A stretch of 64,000 bases of DNA from Escallonia rubra (GCA_033065855.1 JAVXUO010002555.1:1-64000); one strand, 5' to 3'. Positions 34,876-49,800 are shown, counted from the first letter of the stretch. The notes: a model not told the origin generated them from the sequence alone. Program-made: numbers and translations.

Positions 34876-37800
34876 CTGTTAATGAAGTAGCAAAATTTAG
34901 TAGTGTTCCAGTGCTACAGATCAGCAGGATTCAATGGAGATAATCAGCTACTTTGTTCAGAGTGGTCATGAAAGTAAGTAAAATAGTAATGAGAGACGAT
35001 GCGTTTGCAAAAATAGTGATACTTGATATCTGCCTACACCATTTAGTTATTTGAGAACTTGCACATGTAAATTATTTAAAACGATGCTGCAATATGAAAA
35101 CATGTTATACCTATCTATCTAATTGTTTGTGGCAACTTTGTTTGCGTGCATGTGCTTGCATGCAGGATGGACTGATGCAGTAGTGAGGTTCAAGTTATTC
35201 AAAATCTTAGATTGATGAATACTTGAAGTTTATTATTTGTGCACTTATACTTGGAAAATGAATCTGAAATTGTATTTTAAACAGCCGTTGATGCCTAGAA
35301 GCATTACTATTCACAAGGTTGTTTGTAGTTTAAAGGGTTAAACACAGATTGGTACCCCAGAAGTGTACGGAAATCTCACTCGAGGACCAATGTTTTCAGT
35401 ATTTACATGACAGGGTCTGGAGTTCAATTTTGCTATGTCTAAGTATTTCTGTCCAAATCCCTAAGTTTGCTCCAAAACTGTCGGGCAAAAGTGTCAAGTT
35501 TGCTTTTTCTCTCCTCTCTTTTTCTATTTTCCATTCTTCACTTCAGCAGCCCACCCTTCCTCCGCCACCACCACATCCTAAGTCCCACATAACCACCACC
35601 GCCTACCCCGCTCCAAGAAGACGCCACCGCCAAGTCCAACAACCTGCCGTTTCCTGCGGCTGCCTATCCTATTCGGCCCCCCTCCGATGTTAACGCCACC
35701 ACTCTACCCCGGTCCTCTCACCTCTATTTCATTGCATAGGTGGGTAGATCTGGTGGGTTGTGTGTGCTTATGTGTAGGTGTATTTTTTTTTTTTTGGGGG
35801 GGGGTTGGCAAATGGGTGTGCTGTGTGGGTGACTGCATGGTGGTGCGTGATGTGATGGGGTGGTGCAAATGTGAGTGTGTGCACGCAGCTGTGTGTGTGT
35901 GCAGCTGTGTACACAGCTGCGTGTGTGTGGATGTGGGTGATGGGTGATCGAGGTAGGGGGTGGGGACAATGGCGTGTGTTCTCTATGTGTCGCCCGCGTG
36001 GGCCACTGTGGCCGGGGAAGGGGACAGTGCATGTGGCAGTGTAGGGTTTGGTAGGCAGTGGTGTGTGGTGGTGTTCGGTTGGGTTTGGTGGGTTGGGCAG
36101 CAGTGTTGGGTTGGTGGCCGAGAAAGTGGGGATGGCCGGTGGCCGGCGAAGGGGGCGGTGGCCGGTAGTTTTTGCTATAATTATAGGTAAACTAACGTTT
36201 TTGCCCTTGACAGTATAGGAACACAGTCAGGAATTTGGACGGAAAAAAGAGTTAGGTACTTACTAATTGCAAAGTTAAAACTCGAGACCCTGACGCATAA
36301 AAATTGAAAACATGGGTCCTGAAGTGAGATTTTCACCTAGTTTCGGGGTACCAATCTGTATTTAAGCCTAGCTTAAATATATGCCTTATATAGTGATGAC
36401 TCTGAGGTCTTAGTGAGATGATTTGGCTTTCTTCACTTTCTTCTTCTTTCCTCCTCTCATCATTCCATTTGTCACTTTTATTGCTATAACAGATCTCATC
36501 CTCTATCAGTCCCTAGGATTATAAACTGCCAAGCGTGAACATTCTCTAGAATCTAGGAACTTAAGATACCAGAAAAGAGCCTCAGATATTGTTCACGTTT
36601 TAAGTAAAAATACGTGTTTTATGCGCCTTTCATACGACTGTTTTGAAGTATACTTGGTATCATGAACTGAAACCTGAGGCATACTGTTTCATTTCTTTAA
36701 GAGAATGTATTATGCATTGTATATGGCATACTGTACTTTTTGGAACTTAAAACCCGTCATCTTTTTCTCCTCAACTGACACTTAGATTTCTGTGAGAGCA
36801 CTCAAAGGGAATGACGTCCATTTCCCCCAATTTCATGGCTCACCCTTGCCTTTGTTTTATTAAGTAGAGAAAAACACACCACTTTTTGTCTGCCTTTTTT
36901 CCGCCAAAAAGAATATTGTTAAACTATAGTACTTGCTGAACTTTAAAAGGTTAATTTTGAGGTTTTCCGCTTCTGTTAATTTTGAATAATGTGACATTTG
37001 ATAATAGTTTGATTGGTGTATATCAAACATCAATCTTGGCAATTCTTAATTGTTTACAGTGACATACAGTTTTGAATAGAAACCCTGCAAATGTTGTATA
37101 AAGGATCTAGATACTACCTCTGAAGCACGGACACTTCAAAATGGGAGGAGTATCGGGGTCAGGTGCGCATCGGACACGGGTGCGCCTCGGGTGCGTGTCG
37201 GGTGCGCACCCATGATTTTCCATTAATTTTTTTATTTTCCGAAATTCGGGTGCGGCTCGGGTGCGGTTCGGGTGCGTATCCGACACTTCGGGGGCTGAAA
37301 CATAATTTGTAGAAGATATTTCGGGGGTTGAAACATAAAACTTAATTTTTGTGGGGGGTGAAAACATAAAATAATTTAACTAACCAAATTAGGGCACACG
37401 ACTCAGATAGAGAAAGAGAGATCGCAGCAGCCGCGACTTCCCTCGACACCGGCGATCTCCCTCGACGTCGGCAACCTCCCTCGACACCGGCGACGTCCCG
37501 CGACACCCATCGAACAGCCGCGACCACCCACGACCTCACCGAACAGCCGCGACCACCGAAAACCATTGGGGGACCTCCGGCGACTACCGAAAATCTGAGA
37601 GGAGACACTGGAGAGAAGAAGAAGGAGAAGAAGAAGGAAGAGGAAGAAGAAGGAGGAGGAGGGGACTTCCGGCGACCCACTGCGTCGTCCCCCTGCGCCG
37701 AGTCCCGGAGACCCACTGAGGCGAGCGCCGTGCGCCTTCTTCCAGAGAGTCGACCCGTCGATGTGTGAAGTTATCTTCTTATGATTGATGTTATGTTATA

Positions 37801-40800
37801 TTATTTACATATTATTAGTTTTGTTATATTATTTAAGGACCCCCAATGTTAAGTTATTACATAAATCAACCCCAGCATTTCATAGAAATAGAAGTGATAC
37901 CACATAAAAGCTTTATTATGTTCAGTTTTACAATTTTAATATTTATAGAACAACCCATTAAACTTAACTAATTTGGTTGAAAGCTTTAAAATTTACAAAA
38001 GAACCCATTAAACTTAAAAACTCACTACTTTGTTTGGAATATTAATATCTTTTCACATATATCAAACACATATATTATGATTATTAAGATTTAAATTGTT
38101 TAAAAATTAAATACTAAGTATATATAATTAAAAAAAATATTTATAAAATATGCCGTATCCCCGCCGCACCCGTATCCTAGAATTTTTAAAAATGCCGTAT
38201 CCGCGTATCCGCACCCGTGTCGTATCCGCACCCGCACCCGAGTCCGTGCTTCTTAGGATACTACAAATATTGTATTAAGGCTTTCGAAAATTTACACTAA
38301 AGAGGGTGAAAAAGAGATTGACAAGCTAGTTATAAACTAAGAGAAAGGAGAAGGGGAGACTTGAATCATACAAAGTGTATCAAGGATGAAAATCAAAGGC
38401 AGTTAGTAAATAGGACGAAGTTTTAGGCAGAAGGGAATTAACTTTGACAAGTTGTTTAATGGAGAAACCAAGGAGAATTGACAAGAAATTGGAGGTAAAG
38501 GAAGCCTTGGAAGGGATGAAAGTAGGACAGGCTGTTGGAATATGGTATTCCTATTGAGGTCTCGAGATGCGGGCCTAGATCTGTTGACTAGTTGTTTAAC
38601 CATATTTTAAGTATTAAGGAAATGCCAGTTGAGTGGCGGAAAAACACTTTGATACCTTTATAAAAGAAGAAAGGAGATATCCAAAGTTTGGGTATCAAGC
38701 TTATCAGTCAATTGAACATTGACTAAGAAAGGAGACCGAATGTCACTTTTTTTTTTTGTAGAACGCATATGATGCAGTTGGTTCTAGATAAAAGAGGAAT
38801 TCATTGCATAAAATAGGATTTCATTGCCAATATGTTCATGCAATTCAGAATCTGTACGGTGGAGCGGTAACAAGTGTGCGCACCAAGTTTGGGAATGAAA
38901 AACTTGGGCCTCTTTATACTGCCCTTCTTGGGAAATGGCTGTGTAGATTTTTGTCAGAAAGGAATGCTCTGTGGAGGAGATTTGTGGTCAACAAGTTTGG
39001 GGAGGTCGAAGATATTTGGTTTTCTAAGATCATTAGGAGAACTTATGGCTGTAGTCTGTGGCTTGGGATATGCAAGGGGCTTCTTTCTTTTCGTAACCAC
39101 ATTCACTTCGGAATGGGTGGGTTCTGGCTTTATATTTGGTGTGGGGAGGAGGAGCTTAAGAACATTTTCCTTAATTTGTACGGCGTGGCTTGTAATAAAG
39201 AAGCGAAGGTGGCCGATATTTTGTCTAGTTCTGGGGATGTCATAACTTGGAATCCTTTTTTTAGAAGAAAATTGTTCGATTGGGAATTGGACTCTTGTCA
39301 CTCAGTTTTTCGATTTGCTCTATTCTTTAGAGCTTAGTCAGGGTGGTTATGACAAAGTGCTGCATTCTACTGCATGGTCCACTCGCCAAATTGCTGTGGG
39401 ATTTGATTTTCAGTTTGGTGGGTATTAGTTGGGCTATGCATCTTTCGGTTGTGGATTTCCTGAGGAGTTGGTCTCTTTATAATCGCCGGAGGCGAATACG
39501 GAAGCTCTGAGATCTGATTCCACTTTGCCTGTTCTGGTGTGTTTGGAAATAAAAAAAGCTGCCTTAATCGTACTTAAAGGCAGTTTTTTTGCTTTCTCTT
39601 TATGGCTGGGCAGAGGAATCCACTATTGGTTACAGTGAAGCCTATCTTGAGTTCTGGACAGCTTCAAATGTTGTATAGCTGGCTGAGTAGGTATTTTTAT
39701 GTTCATGGGTGTCACCCTCTTGGTGTTCCTTCTTAATACATTTTATTACTTATTGAGAAAAAGACAAGTGTGTAAACCACGGATGGTCTAATTACTTATT
39801 GTCCACTCACAACTGCACTTCACCAAGGATCAACTATAAGCCCATATATCTTCACGTTAGTTATGGATGGCCTTACTGAGTATTTTTAGGATGAGGTCCT
39901 GTGGTGTGTTTTCTTCTATTGATGACATAGTTACAATTGATGATAATCGAGTACGGGTAAATGCAATATTATTGACCTATAGAAGAGTACTTTAGAATCC
40001 AAAGGCTTTAGGTTAAGTAAGACCAAGATCTACTTGGGGTGCAATTTTAGTAAGACTAAGAGGAGGTCTGAGGGTGAAGTAAGCATGGATGGGCAATAAG
40101 TACTTTTGATCTATATCTGCACAAGATTGAAAATTATGAGGATGTTGGCCATAATGTAAGAGCACAAGAGTGCTATGTGGTTCAGAATGCTGGGAAACTA
40201 AGAAACAACATATACAAAGCTGACTGTATCTGAAATGCATATGCTTACGTGGACGGGACGAGGAGGAAGAGAATGGGAAATGAGGATTTTGCAAGGTCGA
40301 GGAAAAGACGAGGGAACAACGCTTGAAATACTTAGGTCACTTCAAACACATCTGCTTGGATTCCGTAGTAGGAAAGAGCGATTTTGCCTAGTAGATGAGG
40401 GAACCAAGAATAACATGGGGAGAAGTTGTAAGAAAAGACTTGAGCTAGGAACTTATTAGGGGATATGTGCTTAGGTGACGGAGAATGGAACAAAAGAATT
40501 CATGTAGCTGATTGCATTTAGTTTGAGGCAAAAAGCCTAGCTAATATATTAATTGTACTTGTCAAGAAAAGCTTAATGATATTAATTACCTTACTAACAT
40601 CTGTACTAAACACATATACACATGAATGCGTACTTTTCCTGTTCCTGTTATTTTATGTCGATTCAACGTACTTTCCAAAAAAAATCTGGACTATACACGT
40701 AGGAACGATTTACCAAATAGTTCCCATGCCGTATTGTACTAGGTTCCACAGCACCACTGAACAAGCTTTCATTCTCTGTTTTCTGCCTCTAAACCATCAC

Positions 40801-43800
40801 AAACGCCTACAGAGTAAAGTCCTACCACCAGATTCCAATTGTGGGACATCCTTATTTTCCTCGCAAAGGTTCTTTCATGCATAAATCACACGCAACTTAA
40901 TCAGGTGGAGAGACCAACAAGGCTTATATCCTTGATTACAAGGCTTTATACGTCCTCACGTTCTGCCAAACTTTCCTCAATGAATGGGCCAAACCATGTG
41001 GATGATTTGAACTAGGAGATGGGAAGACTATAATTTCCCTTCTCTGATGCCAGGTCTTACAAGGCTAATACTAAACTGCATTGTCCGACCTGGGAAAAAC
41101 ATTCTTGACAAGGACGGAGGTCGAGTGGTTAAAGACAGTCAAAAGTTGTATTGAAAGTTCTTGTTGGTCATTCAAGTTTAAGGGAAAGCCTCATACCTTT
41201 TTGGAGGTTGCTAATGATCGAAGTATCTTGCTCTTGAACCTACTTCTATCTACATTTAGTGTTGAGGAACTTTTACAATGAGAGAAGACCTACATCTGCT
41301 TTATATTACTTTTCAGACACTAGTATTGATGAAAACAAGTAACAAGAATGCTTGCACTTGTAGTCTTAGCTCTCGACCATGTCATTTGTCACAACATGCT
41401 GATACATGTCATGGAAAGAAACGTTGCTCGATTGGCTTAGTGATAGGAACAAGTTCGATTATGTCAAAGAAATGATTTACATGTTCGACCCATTCTTTGA
41501 CAGCTTAAGCTTTTAGAGCAAGTGGCAGTTTAAACATAGATCCAAAGCTCACTGTTGCTCTACGTCTTGGGTTTATTTTCTCCCACTTGCCTTTGGCACC
41601 ACTTCTATGTTTCTCATCAAGCAGATACTACATCTATTAGTGCACTTGGCTGCGATGCACCTGAATTATTCTTGTTGATTTGACTTTGTACTTGCAATTA
41701 GGGCTTGTGCCTGAAGTGAGTGCCTAAGCAATAATATACATCTTGGTCCCATTCTCTCACAGCTCAGTGATTAGGTGGTAATCATTGTATTCTAGTTGAA
41801 GAACGAAGGGGCAAGAATCATGTCAGGCAATTCAATTAACTTCGAAATCCAAAAATTGAGGACGAGTAGATGTTGCTGTAGTCAACTTGGCCCAGCCTGA
41901 GTATAATTTAGCCTTTGTTTATGCAAGAAGTTTAGAATGAATGAGTGGATTCCAACCACCAATTATAAACTCTACCTTGACTTTGGCACGGAGCTTTGCT
42001 TTTTATGCTAACACACTCATGGTTAGTGACCTAGCTAATACACTCAAGTGCTCATCTCGTACCAAGTGTCAATCCAAAACCTTGAGTTTCTCATTGAAAA
42101 CAAGTAGTGGAGGTGTGATGAATGGTTTCTGCATTGTGACCTACAAGAGGAGAACTCTGTTCTAAACCTTGACTCTGGCACGAAGCTTTGCTTTTTATGC
42201 TACCACTCCCATGGTCAGTGACCTAGCTAACACACTCAAGTGTACGTCTCGCATCAAGTGTCCATCCATAACCTTAAATTTGTCATTGCCCAAATTTAGT
42301 GGAGGTGTAGCAAATAGCTTCGGCATTGTGATCTACAAGAGGAAGTTTACATGGAGCAACTTCTGGTGTTTTTTGTTTAGGGGAGTCGGAGCTAGTTTGT
42401 TGTTGGAAAAGTTCGGTATGTGATTCCAAGCAGTCTCATAGAGCTTGGTCTGATTGTCTCCTTGTATTGGGGTCAATCCTTTTAGTAGAAGATTGGGCTG
42501 AGTTTAATTGCAATTTATGAGGTTGTAATTTGTCTCTGTTTCCTTTGCCTTCTTTCTAGTTCTCGTTCTCTCTTCTATTTATTGTACGAAGTTGGTTGTC
42601 CCTGTGGTACATGGCTTTCCATTTTTGGTTAGGATAGTTGTGAAGCTATTTGGAAATGGAGCTGTAACTCCCCGAATTTTTTTTATTGGGCTACTAGTGT
42701 AAATAATAATTAGAGAAGTATTGTGACTTTGAACTAAATGTTGGGCATTGGAAAATTTGTTTGGAAGTCCTTTTATTTACAAACTTAATATTTGATATTA
42801 TTTAGTCACTAATGTGAATTAGATTAGACATTAAAATGGATTTTGATTTGGTCTAGGACTTTAGGTTATATTATCAATTACATCAGCAATGATGACTTTA
42901 AGTTATACCATAAATGCATTCGTTATTTAGACTTGAAGTTGTATTATGATTACATTAGCAACTGTAAAGTCGAAGAACACATAAAAGTCTTCATATGTTA
43001 TCGGGGAGAGAGGAGAAGAAAAATAAAAGAATAAGGCATGGTTAAAGACTTTTGCGTTTTCAAACATAAGGTTATGATCTTTCTTAGATAAGAAAGAGAT
43101 TTTTGACGCTAAATTTGCTTGTTTGAGTTAGGGTCCTTATGCACCATTTTTCCTTTACGAGTCGATCAATGTCATTACCTTGATTGTATCGTTTCTAGTC
43201 AATTAGCATCACTTTTTTGTGGTACCATTTCTCTATTATGTCATTAACTGTATGTTGATTTCCTTCTCATTTGGTTACCAAACTTGGTAGTGTACAACTC
43301 CCTAGGTTTCCATGCCTGTGTCTGCCATGAACGTGCCATAAGAGTTAACTCCTTGCACATGATGTATGTATGTACATGGACATACATGACATCAAAAGTT
43401 GTCCTTGAATCCTTTGAACATAACTTTTGACGTTAACATAACTTTTGACGTGTGGCATGTTGATTGTTTGTACACACGTCACTTCCCGATTTGTCCCTTT
43501 TCCTTTAATTTGCACCCAAAACATATCTCACTCATTTGATCTCAGATTAAGCTGATTTTTGTCTCGTTGTATTCATATTTTTTATTTTCTTTAGTTTGAG
43601 TCTACAATGATTATTTTTGGACTCAGAATGAATTTTTGATACATTTATCAAATTAGTTAAATGTGGGTGATACTTGATTATGAAAGTCATTTTTAAGAAA
43701 ATCTTGTCTTATATGGTAAGGATAGTCGTGACACCATTTGGAAATGGAGGTATAACAACCAGGATTCTTTTTATTAGGCTACTTAGGTTTAAATAATAAG

Positions 43801-46800
43801 TAGAAAACTACTATGACTTTGAATTAAGTGTTAGGCTTACAAAATTTGTTTGGAAGTCCTTTTAACTTAGCATTTGATATAATGTAGTCGCTAATGTAAA
43901 TAATATTATACATCAAATAGACATTGACTTAGACTAGGACTTTGACTTTAGGCTATGTTACAATTATATTAATAATGAGGACTTTAAGTTATATTATAAA
44001 TGCATTAGTCATCTCTCTCTCTCTCTCTCTCTCAATTTTAAATTTATATATCTCATTGACATGTGGCATGTTGATTGTTTATACCACATGTCACTTCTTA
44101 ATTTGTGCCTTTTTACTTTGGGAAGTGCATCAATTTTTGTACTTTTAATTCTTACCCAAAACTCTATTTTATGGTATCTTACTCGTCTGATCTTTGATTA
44201 AGCTGATTTTTGTTTTGTTCGATTCAACTTTTCTATCCTCCCCAGTTTGAATGTACTATGACTATTTTTAGACGGAATGAATTTTTCATGTATTTATCAA
44301 GACACTAAATCGTAGGTGATATTCGAATACGAAAGTCACTTCTAAAAATCATGACTTATATGGTAAGGATAGTTGTGACACTATTTGGAAGCAGAGATGT
44401 AACACCCGGAGTTTTAATTTTATCGGGCTACTTGTGTAAATAATAATTAGAAAAGTACTGTGCCTTCAAATCAAGTCTTGAGGCTTAGAAAATTTGTTTG
44501 GAATTCGTTTTATTTACGAACTTAGCATTTGATATTATATAGTCGCTAATGTAAATTAGATTAGACATTAAAATAGACTTGGACTTGGACTAGGACTTTA
44601 GCTTATATTAGAATGCATTAGTAATTAGGATTTTAAGTTGTATTATTACATTAGTAACTAGATAAGGACAAGGATAACATAGTTAAGAGACAGAGAAGTT
44701 AAAAAAATAAAAAACCTTTGTTAGACTTTTGGGTTTCAAGCTTTAGGTTGTGATCGTTTTAAGGTAAGGAGGAGATTTTTGATACTTAATTCACTGCTTT
44801 GGGGTAAGGGTCCTTAGGCGCTATATTTCCTTTACGAGTCGATCAATGTCATATCTTGGTTGTATTCCTTTTTTTTTTTACTCAATCAACACCACTTTTT
44901 TGTGATTTCCTTCTCATTGGGTTTAGACCTGGCAAACGGGTATACCCGCCGGGTACAGGCAATGCCCGGGCGGGTCCGGGTAAAAACGGTCCGGGTAAAA
45001 TTTACCCGGTTTTTTCCGGGTAGCCATTTTTAATGCCCAGACCCTACCCTTGCGGGTCGGGTATTACCCGCGGGTAAATAATTAAATTCTTATTTTTTAA
45101 TAAATATAATTTAATTTACCACATTTTAATAAACTACTAACTAATTAGGCATTTTTTTCCCCTCTGTTTCTTTAGCTTTTTTGAGCTAGGATGTTCTTAT
45201 TTTTAGGAGGCTGATAGAATTATTTTCAATTTCACAAGAAATCAAAGTTAAAATTTATATTAGCTAACACATTAAATAGCGTAACTAATTTCCCACCCAG
45301 AATCCAAAACAAACAATTAATTACAATCTCAATCCCCACTAATAATCCAAAATACAAAACAATCAATCCGAAATACAAAGGTTTTTCAACAGAGATCCAA
45401 CATCACATACATAAATAATCCAAATAAAGTCTTCAATTCCTCGTAGAGTTCCGTGTCAAACTACTGTGAACAGCGGCGCTGCGGTGGTGGGGAAGTGAGT
45501 TTCTCGTTCGGCGGTGGACTGGAAGCTCGGCGGCCGTCGGCGGCCAATCTGTGAGAGGAGATCGACTGACGGACTGAGCGAGGTTGAGGTAGAAAGAGTG
45601 GCGGCGACAGATCTGTGAAGAGAGCGACCGTAGATCTATGAGGAATACTGGAATAGAGAGATCGATGAGGGATAGAGCGACCGCAGAAGAGAGAGGCGGC
45701 AGCAGATCTGTGGGGCCGTGGGGGTAAGGGATGGAGAGGGAGTCGGCAGAGCAGGGCGGTGGCGTTGATTCGTTGAAGAGTGAGGTGGCTAGTCGCTGAT
45801 GAGTGGCAAAAGATAGGTGGCGATCGGCGGTGGCCTGGGGAAGACGGAGTGACGGTTTTCGAAGGCAGAGAGGAATGGGCTGCGTGAGATTGAGAGAGAA
45901 GTGAGACACTGAAAAGTTGAAAATGAGGGTTAGGGCACAAAAGTGCCTTACATAGGCATGAAATCCGGGCAAAACCTGGTAACCTGTTATCCGTCCCGGA
46001 ACTACCCTGAAATTACAGTCCGGGCTGGGTACGGGTCTGATTTTGACGGGTGTCTCATATATGTACCCGTACCCGGGGTTTTTGAACGGGTACGGGCCAA
46101 AAATTTCCAGGTCTAATTGGGTTACCAAACTCGGTATGCACAACTCCCTAGGTTACCATACCTATGTTTGCTTGGATATGCCATAAAAGTTAACTCCTTG
46201 CACATGATGCATGTATGTACATGGACATACATGACGTCAAAAGTTGTCGATGAATTTTTTTGAACACTAGTTTCTATGTTCTGGCATGTTGATTGTTTGT
46301 GCCACATGCCACTTCTTGATCTGTCCTTTTTCGTTTGAGAAGTGCGTCGATTTTTGCGCCTTTAATTCCCACCCCAAACTTTTTTCAACGATATCTTACT
46401 CATCCAATCTCCAATTAAGCTGATTTTTGTTTCGTTGGATTTATATTTTTAATCCTCTTCAGGTTAAGTCTACAGTGACTTTTTTTGGACTTCGAATGAA
46501 TTTTTGATATATTTATCAAATTACTAAAATGGGGGTGATATTCGAATATAAAAGTCGCATTTAAAAATTGTGACTTATATGTGACGCGCTGTCTGCGCTA
46601 TTTGACATGGTATAACCATGATCTTGGTGATGCTTAATAGTAAGCAATTGTTATACGACACTACAAGATTTGATAAATTGTATTTGATAGTTGGCTTATT
46701 GGTTATTTGACCTCCTTTTTGGTGACTTTTGTTATTTGTTTGTGAATTTGATCGAGTTATCTAAATTCCTATTCATTGGCTCTATTTGAAAAGTCAAATG

Positions 46801-49800
46801 TTTATCAGTTTTAGGCCCTGCGTGTGTAGAATTATATACCTCGTTCTTACCCCTTTGCTTTTCGTTTTTTCCCCCTCCCAAGCCAAGAGTAGCATGTAGG
46901 GTGAGGCCTGCGGTCTTAGTAGAGCTGTTGATTTGCTTTGCAATTCAGAATTGGGAATTGTAGACGTTATGAATTTTCTTTAGACGAACTATTACTTTAG
47001 TTTATTATTATTAACTGTTGATTAAGATGGTTTACCTGAGAAGATTGTAATTTAGTTTTGGATTATTTTTGCAGATTAGTGTTTGCAATTTGAATTATTA
47101 TTTTTACGGTATTTTAGATGCTCTATTATACGATTATGATAGTTAGGACGTGATTAGATTTTGGTTTAAGGACGTCTACGGATCCTCGGGTTCGGGGCAT
47201 TATAGGAGCATAGTTGTTAGGGTTTTATCCTCATGGGAGTGGTCTTATGAAGGAAATCCGGCTAGTGTAGGTGGTTGTTACGGGCCAAAGCTTCTTTTTT
47301 CAGGAACAAGTCTCATAGACCTCGTTGTCAATAGTCTGGGTTACTAAAGATGAACCTGACGTTCTTCGTCAAGTATACATTGAGGATCACATACGTCAAC
47401 TATATGTTTGGCAATGCTTATGTCAGAAATGATCTTGTGACCTAATTTTATAATTTTTCCTAGGGTGAATTTCATACTACGAATTTGACTCGAGTATATC
47501 CTATAGAGTGTACTAAGGTTCCGGGCGCTAGCTGATTCTTGGGGTTTGAGGTTTACACAGGTGCAGACTAGGGCGAGTCCCCATCTGATTTTGGGTATAT
47601 TTGGATGTCATTTGGCGTCTTGAAGAGTAAGATTCAGACAACTGTTCACCGGGTGAGTGCTGATTATGAGTATAGAGCTACGGCACACAAGTCACTGTAA
47701 GTTCGGAAGTTGGTCTAGGCCTTCATACCCCATCCATGGTTTTAACGTTGATAATCAGGCTTTTTTACATATTGCTTCTAACCCAGTACTCGATGGTTGG
47801 CAGAGTTGTTTGCTAGACCTTTGGGTAGTTCAGCTAGGTGCATATAATACATGAGCCATTATTCACAAGTCCAGTGTTTTGTTGTAACCTACAAAGGGGT
47901 AGTTATACTCTATATGTGTGTGCGCGCGCGCGCGCGTGAATATAGAGCATCTCACTTCAAGCTGGGTAATTTTTCTTTAAATCTTGATATATATTTTATG
48001 TGGTTCCCCTTGTGAATGAAACCTTAGTGGACTATTAGATGAATTCACAATGAGGACGACTTGGAGCTGTTATGATGCATGGTTGATTAAGTTTGAGTAG
48101 AGTTTTTGCTTGTGATAGTATTCCCAAAAGTAGTGGCTGAACCGGACAACTATTATGATCAGGAGTGCTTCCTTTAGAACAAATCTTACCAGAATCGTGA
48201 TTCTACCATTTTCGGTGCTCTGTGCTCCATGGAAACATCCCACCAGCGTTGCTGCATATTGGAAGCAGCTTTGCGAGGTTTGTCATTATCGAACCCATAA
48301 TTTTTCTGAGCTTGCAAGGTTCGCCGTGTGCATCCTATTTGACCCGTCATATATTTGTTTGCATCATCCATGTGTCACTGATCCCTTGAGAATAAACGAA
48401 CTATCTTTTGATAGAAATTTCCCGTACTGCTTCAGTATGTGAGAACTGTGTCTTAACAACAATTACATTTGCTTTTTGAAATTCCGTGGTTACTTTTTGT
48501 GATTTCTGCAACTGGGGAAAAAGGGTACTAGATCATCCTCAGCTAATAAAGCTGATATAGCAATGAAAGCAAAGGTTAGAAGAGCAGTAGTCAACCCCTT
48601 TGTGACCACTCAGTCCAAAGACAATCTTACATGCTTATTTGTTGGGGCTTTTTTGTTACGTGGGGTTGCACGTGGGGGGTAGGGGAGGTCTTTAGTCATG
48701 GGATTTGGAGCAGCTACCAAAAGTCCTTATCGTCGCACTTGGGGCAAATGATAATCATAATACAGCATATGTTGATAGAACCATTCTATGATATTCCCCA
48801 AGACTTGGTTGTCAAGAGTTCTTTTAGTTTAAGTGGAGTAATTTAGTAATAACCAACTAAATCTAGGCTATGAGGGGGAGAACAACGAGATGGAAGCAGG
48901 TATGATGCAGCATGCAGCAGGAATGAAGTGGAATTGAGTCCTGATTATGTGGGATTTAGGGTTTAAGAAGGGACTACCGGTTTGAGGACCAAATGGGACA
49001 AGGATAGGTGCTGTTTAGGGGCTGTTTTGGTCAGAGGCTCAACCTGCGGGAATGAAATGAACAAAGACAAACAAGGTAACCTAGCTAGGCATTACAGCCT
49101 GGGTCCTGTCTCTTTGACAAGTAAAAGTATTGAAGCCATCAAGGTGGCAAACCCAAGTACAAGGAGAAACCTAGCAGTAACTTTACAACTACCGAAACTG
49201 CCTAATTCGTCCAGAAGGATCTCAGTAGAAGCGATAAACTTATACTGAGACCACAAAAAGAAGGTACTCAGCCAATGGTCTCTGCTTCTAAAGCTCTTTT
49301 ATTCTCTCACCATGAACACCATAAAATACATAGGGAGTCACATCCCAAAAAGTTATCTTCTCTTTTCCTGTTGTGAAGGTACCAGCACAACAATTAACTA
49401 CTGACTTGGGCATGGTGCAAGATACACCAAAAAGAGAAAATACTGCCCAAAACAGATTTGCCTCCTTGCAATGCAACAAATATGATCCGCGCTCTCCCGG
49501 CGTGATTTACCCATCTAGCACGAAGTAACTTGTATCTTTAGCCTTTTGTGCAAGTTGTCCCCAGTAAGTGCTGCATTTAACGCTGCTTCCCAAGCATAGA
49601 AACCTACCTTGAGAGTGGCTGTGGTATGGGTACCATTACTAGCGGTCAATATCCCATGCTAAGATTTCATCTGAAAATAGTCCCAAAGAACTGCCCCCTT
49701 ACAGGGGTATCACAGTTGACTAAATAAAGTTGGAAGAACACAGTCACCAATATTATCTCCCAGTCCTTGGAATCTCTGCAAAACACAGGGTTTCACTTAG

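Noticed and set aside
45433-46143. 236-codon minus frame in the hAT as a transposase
   Set aside because: Low-complexity proline/serine-rich sequence with no hAT catalytic or dimerisation motifs; it also crosses the element's right end.
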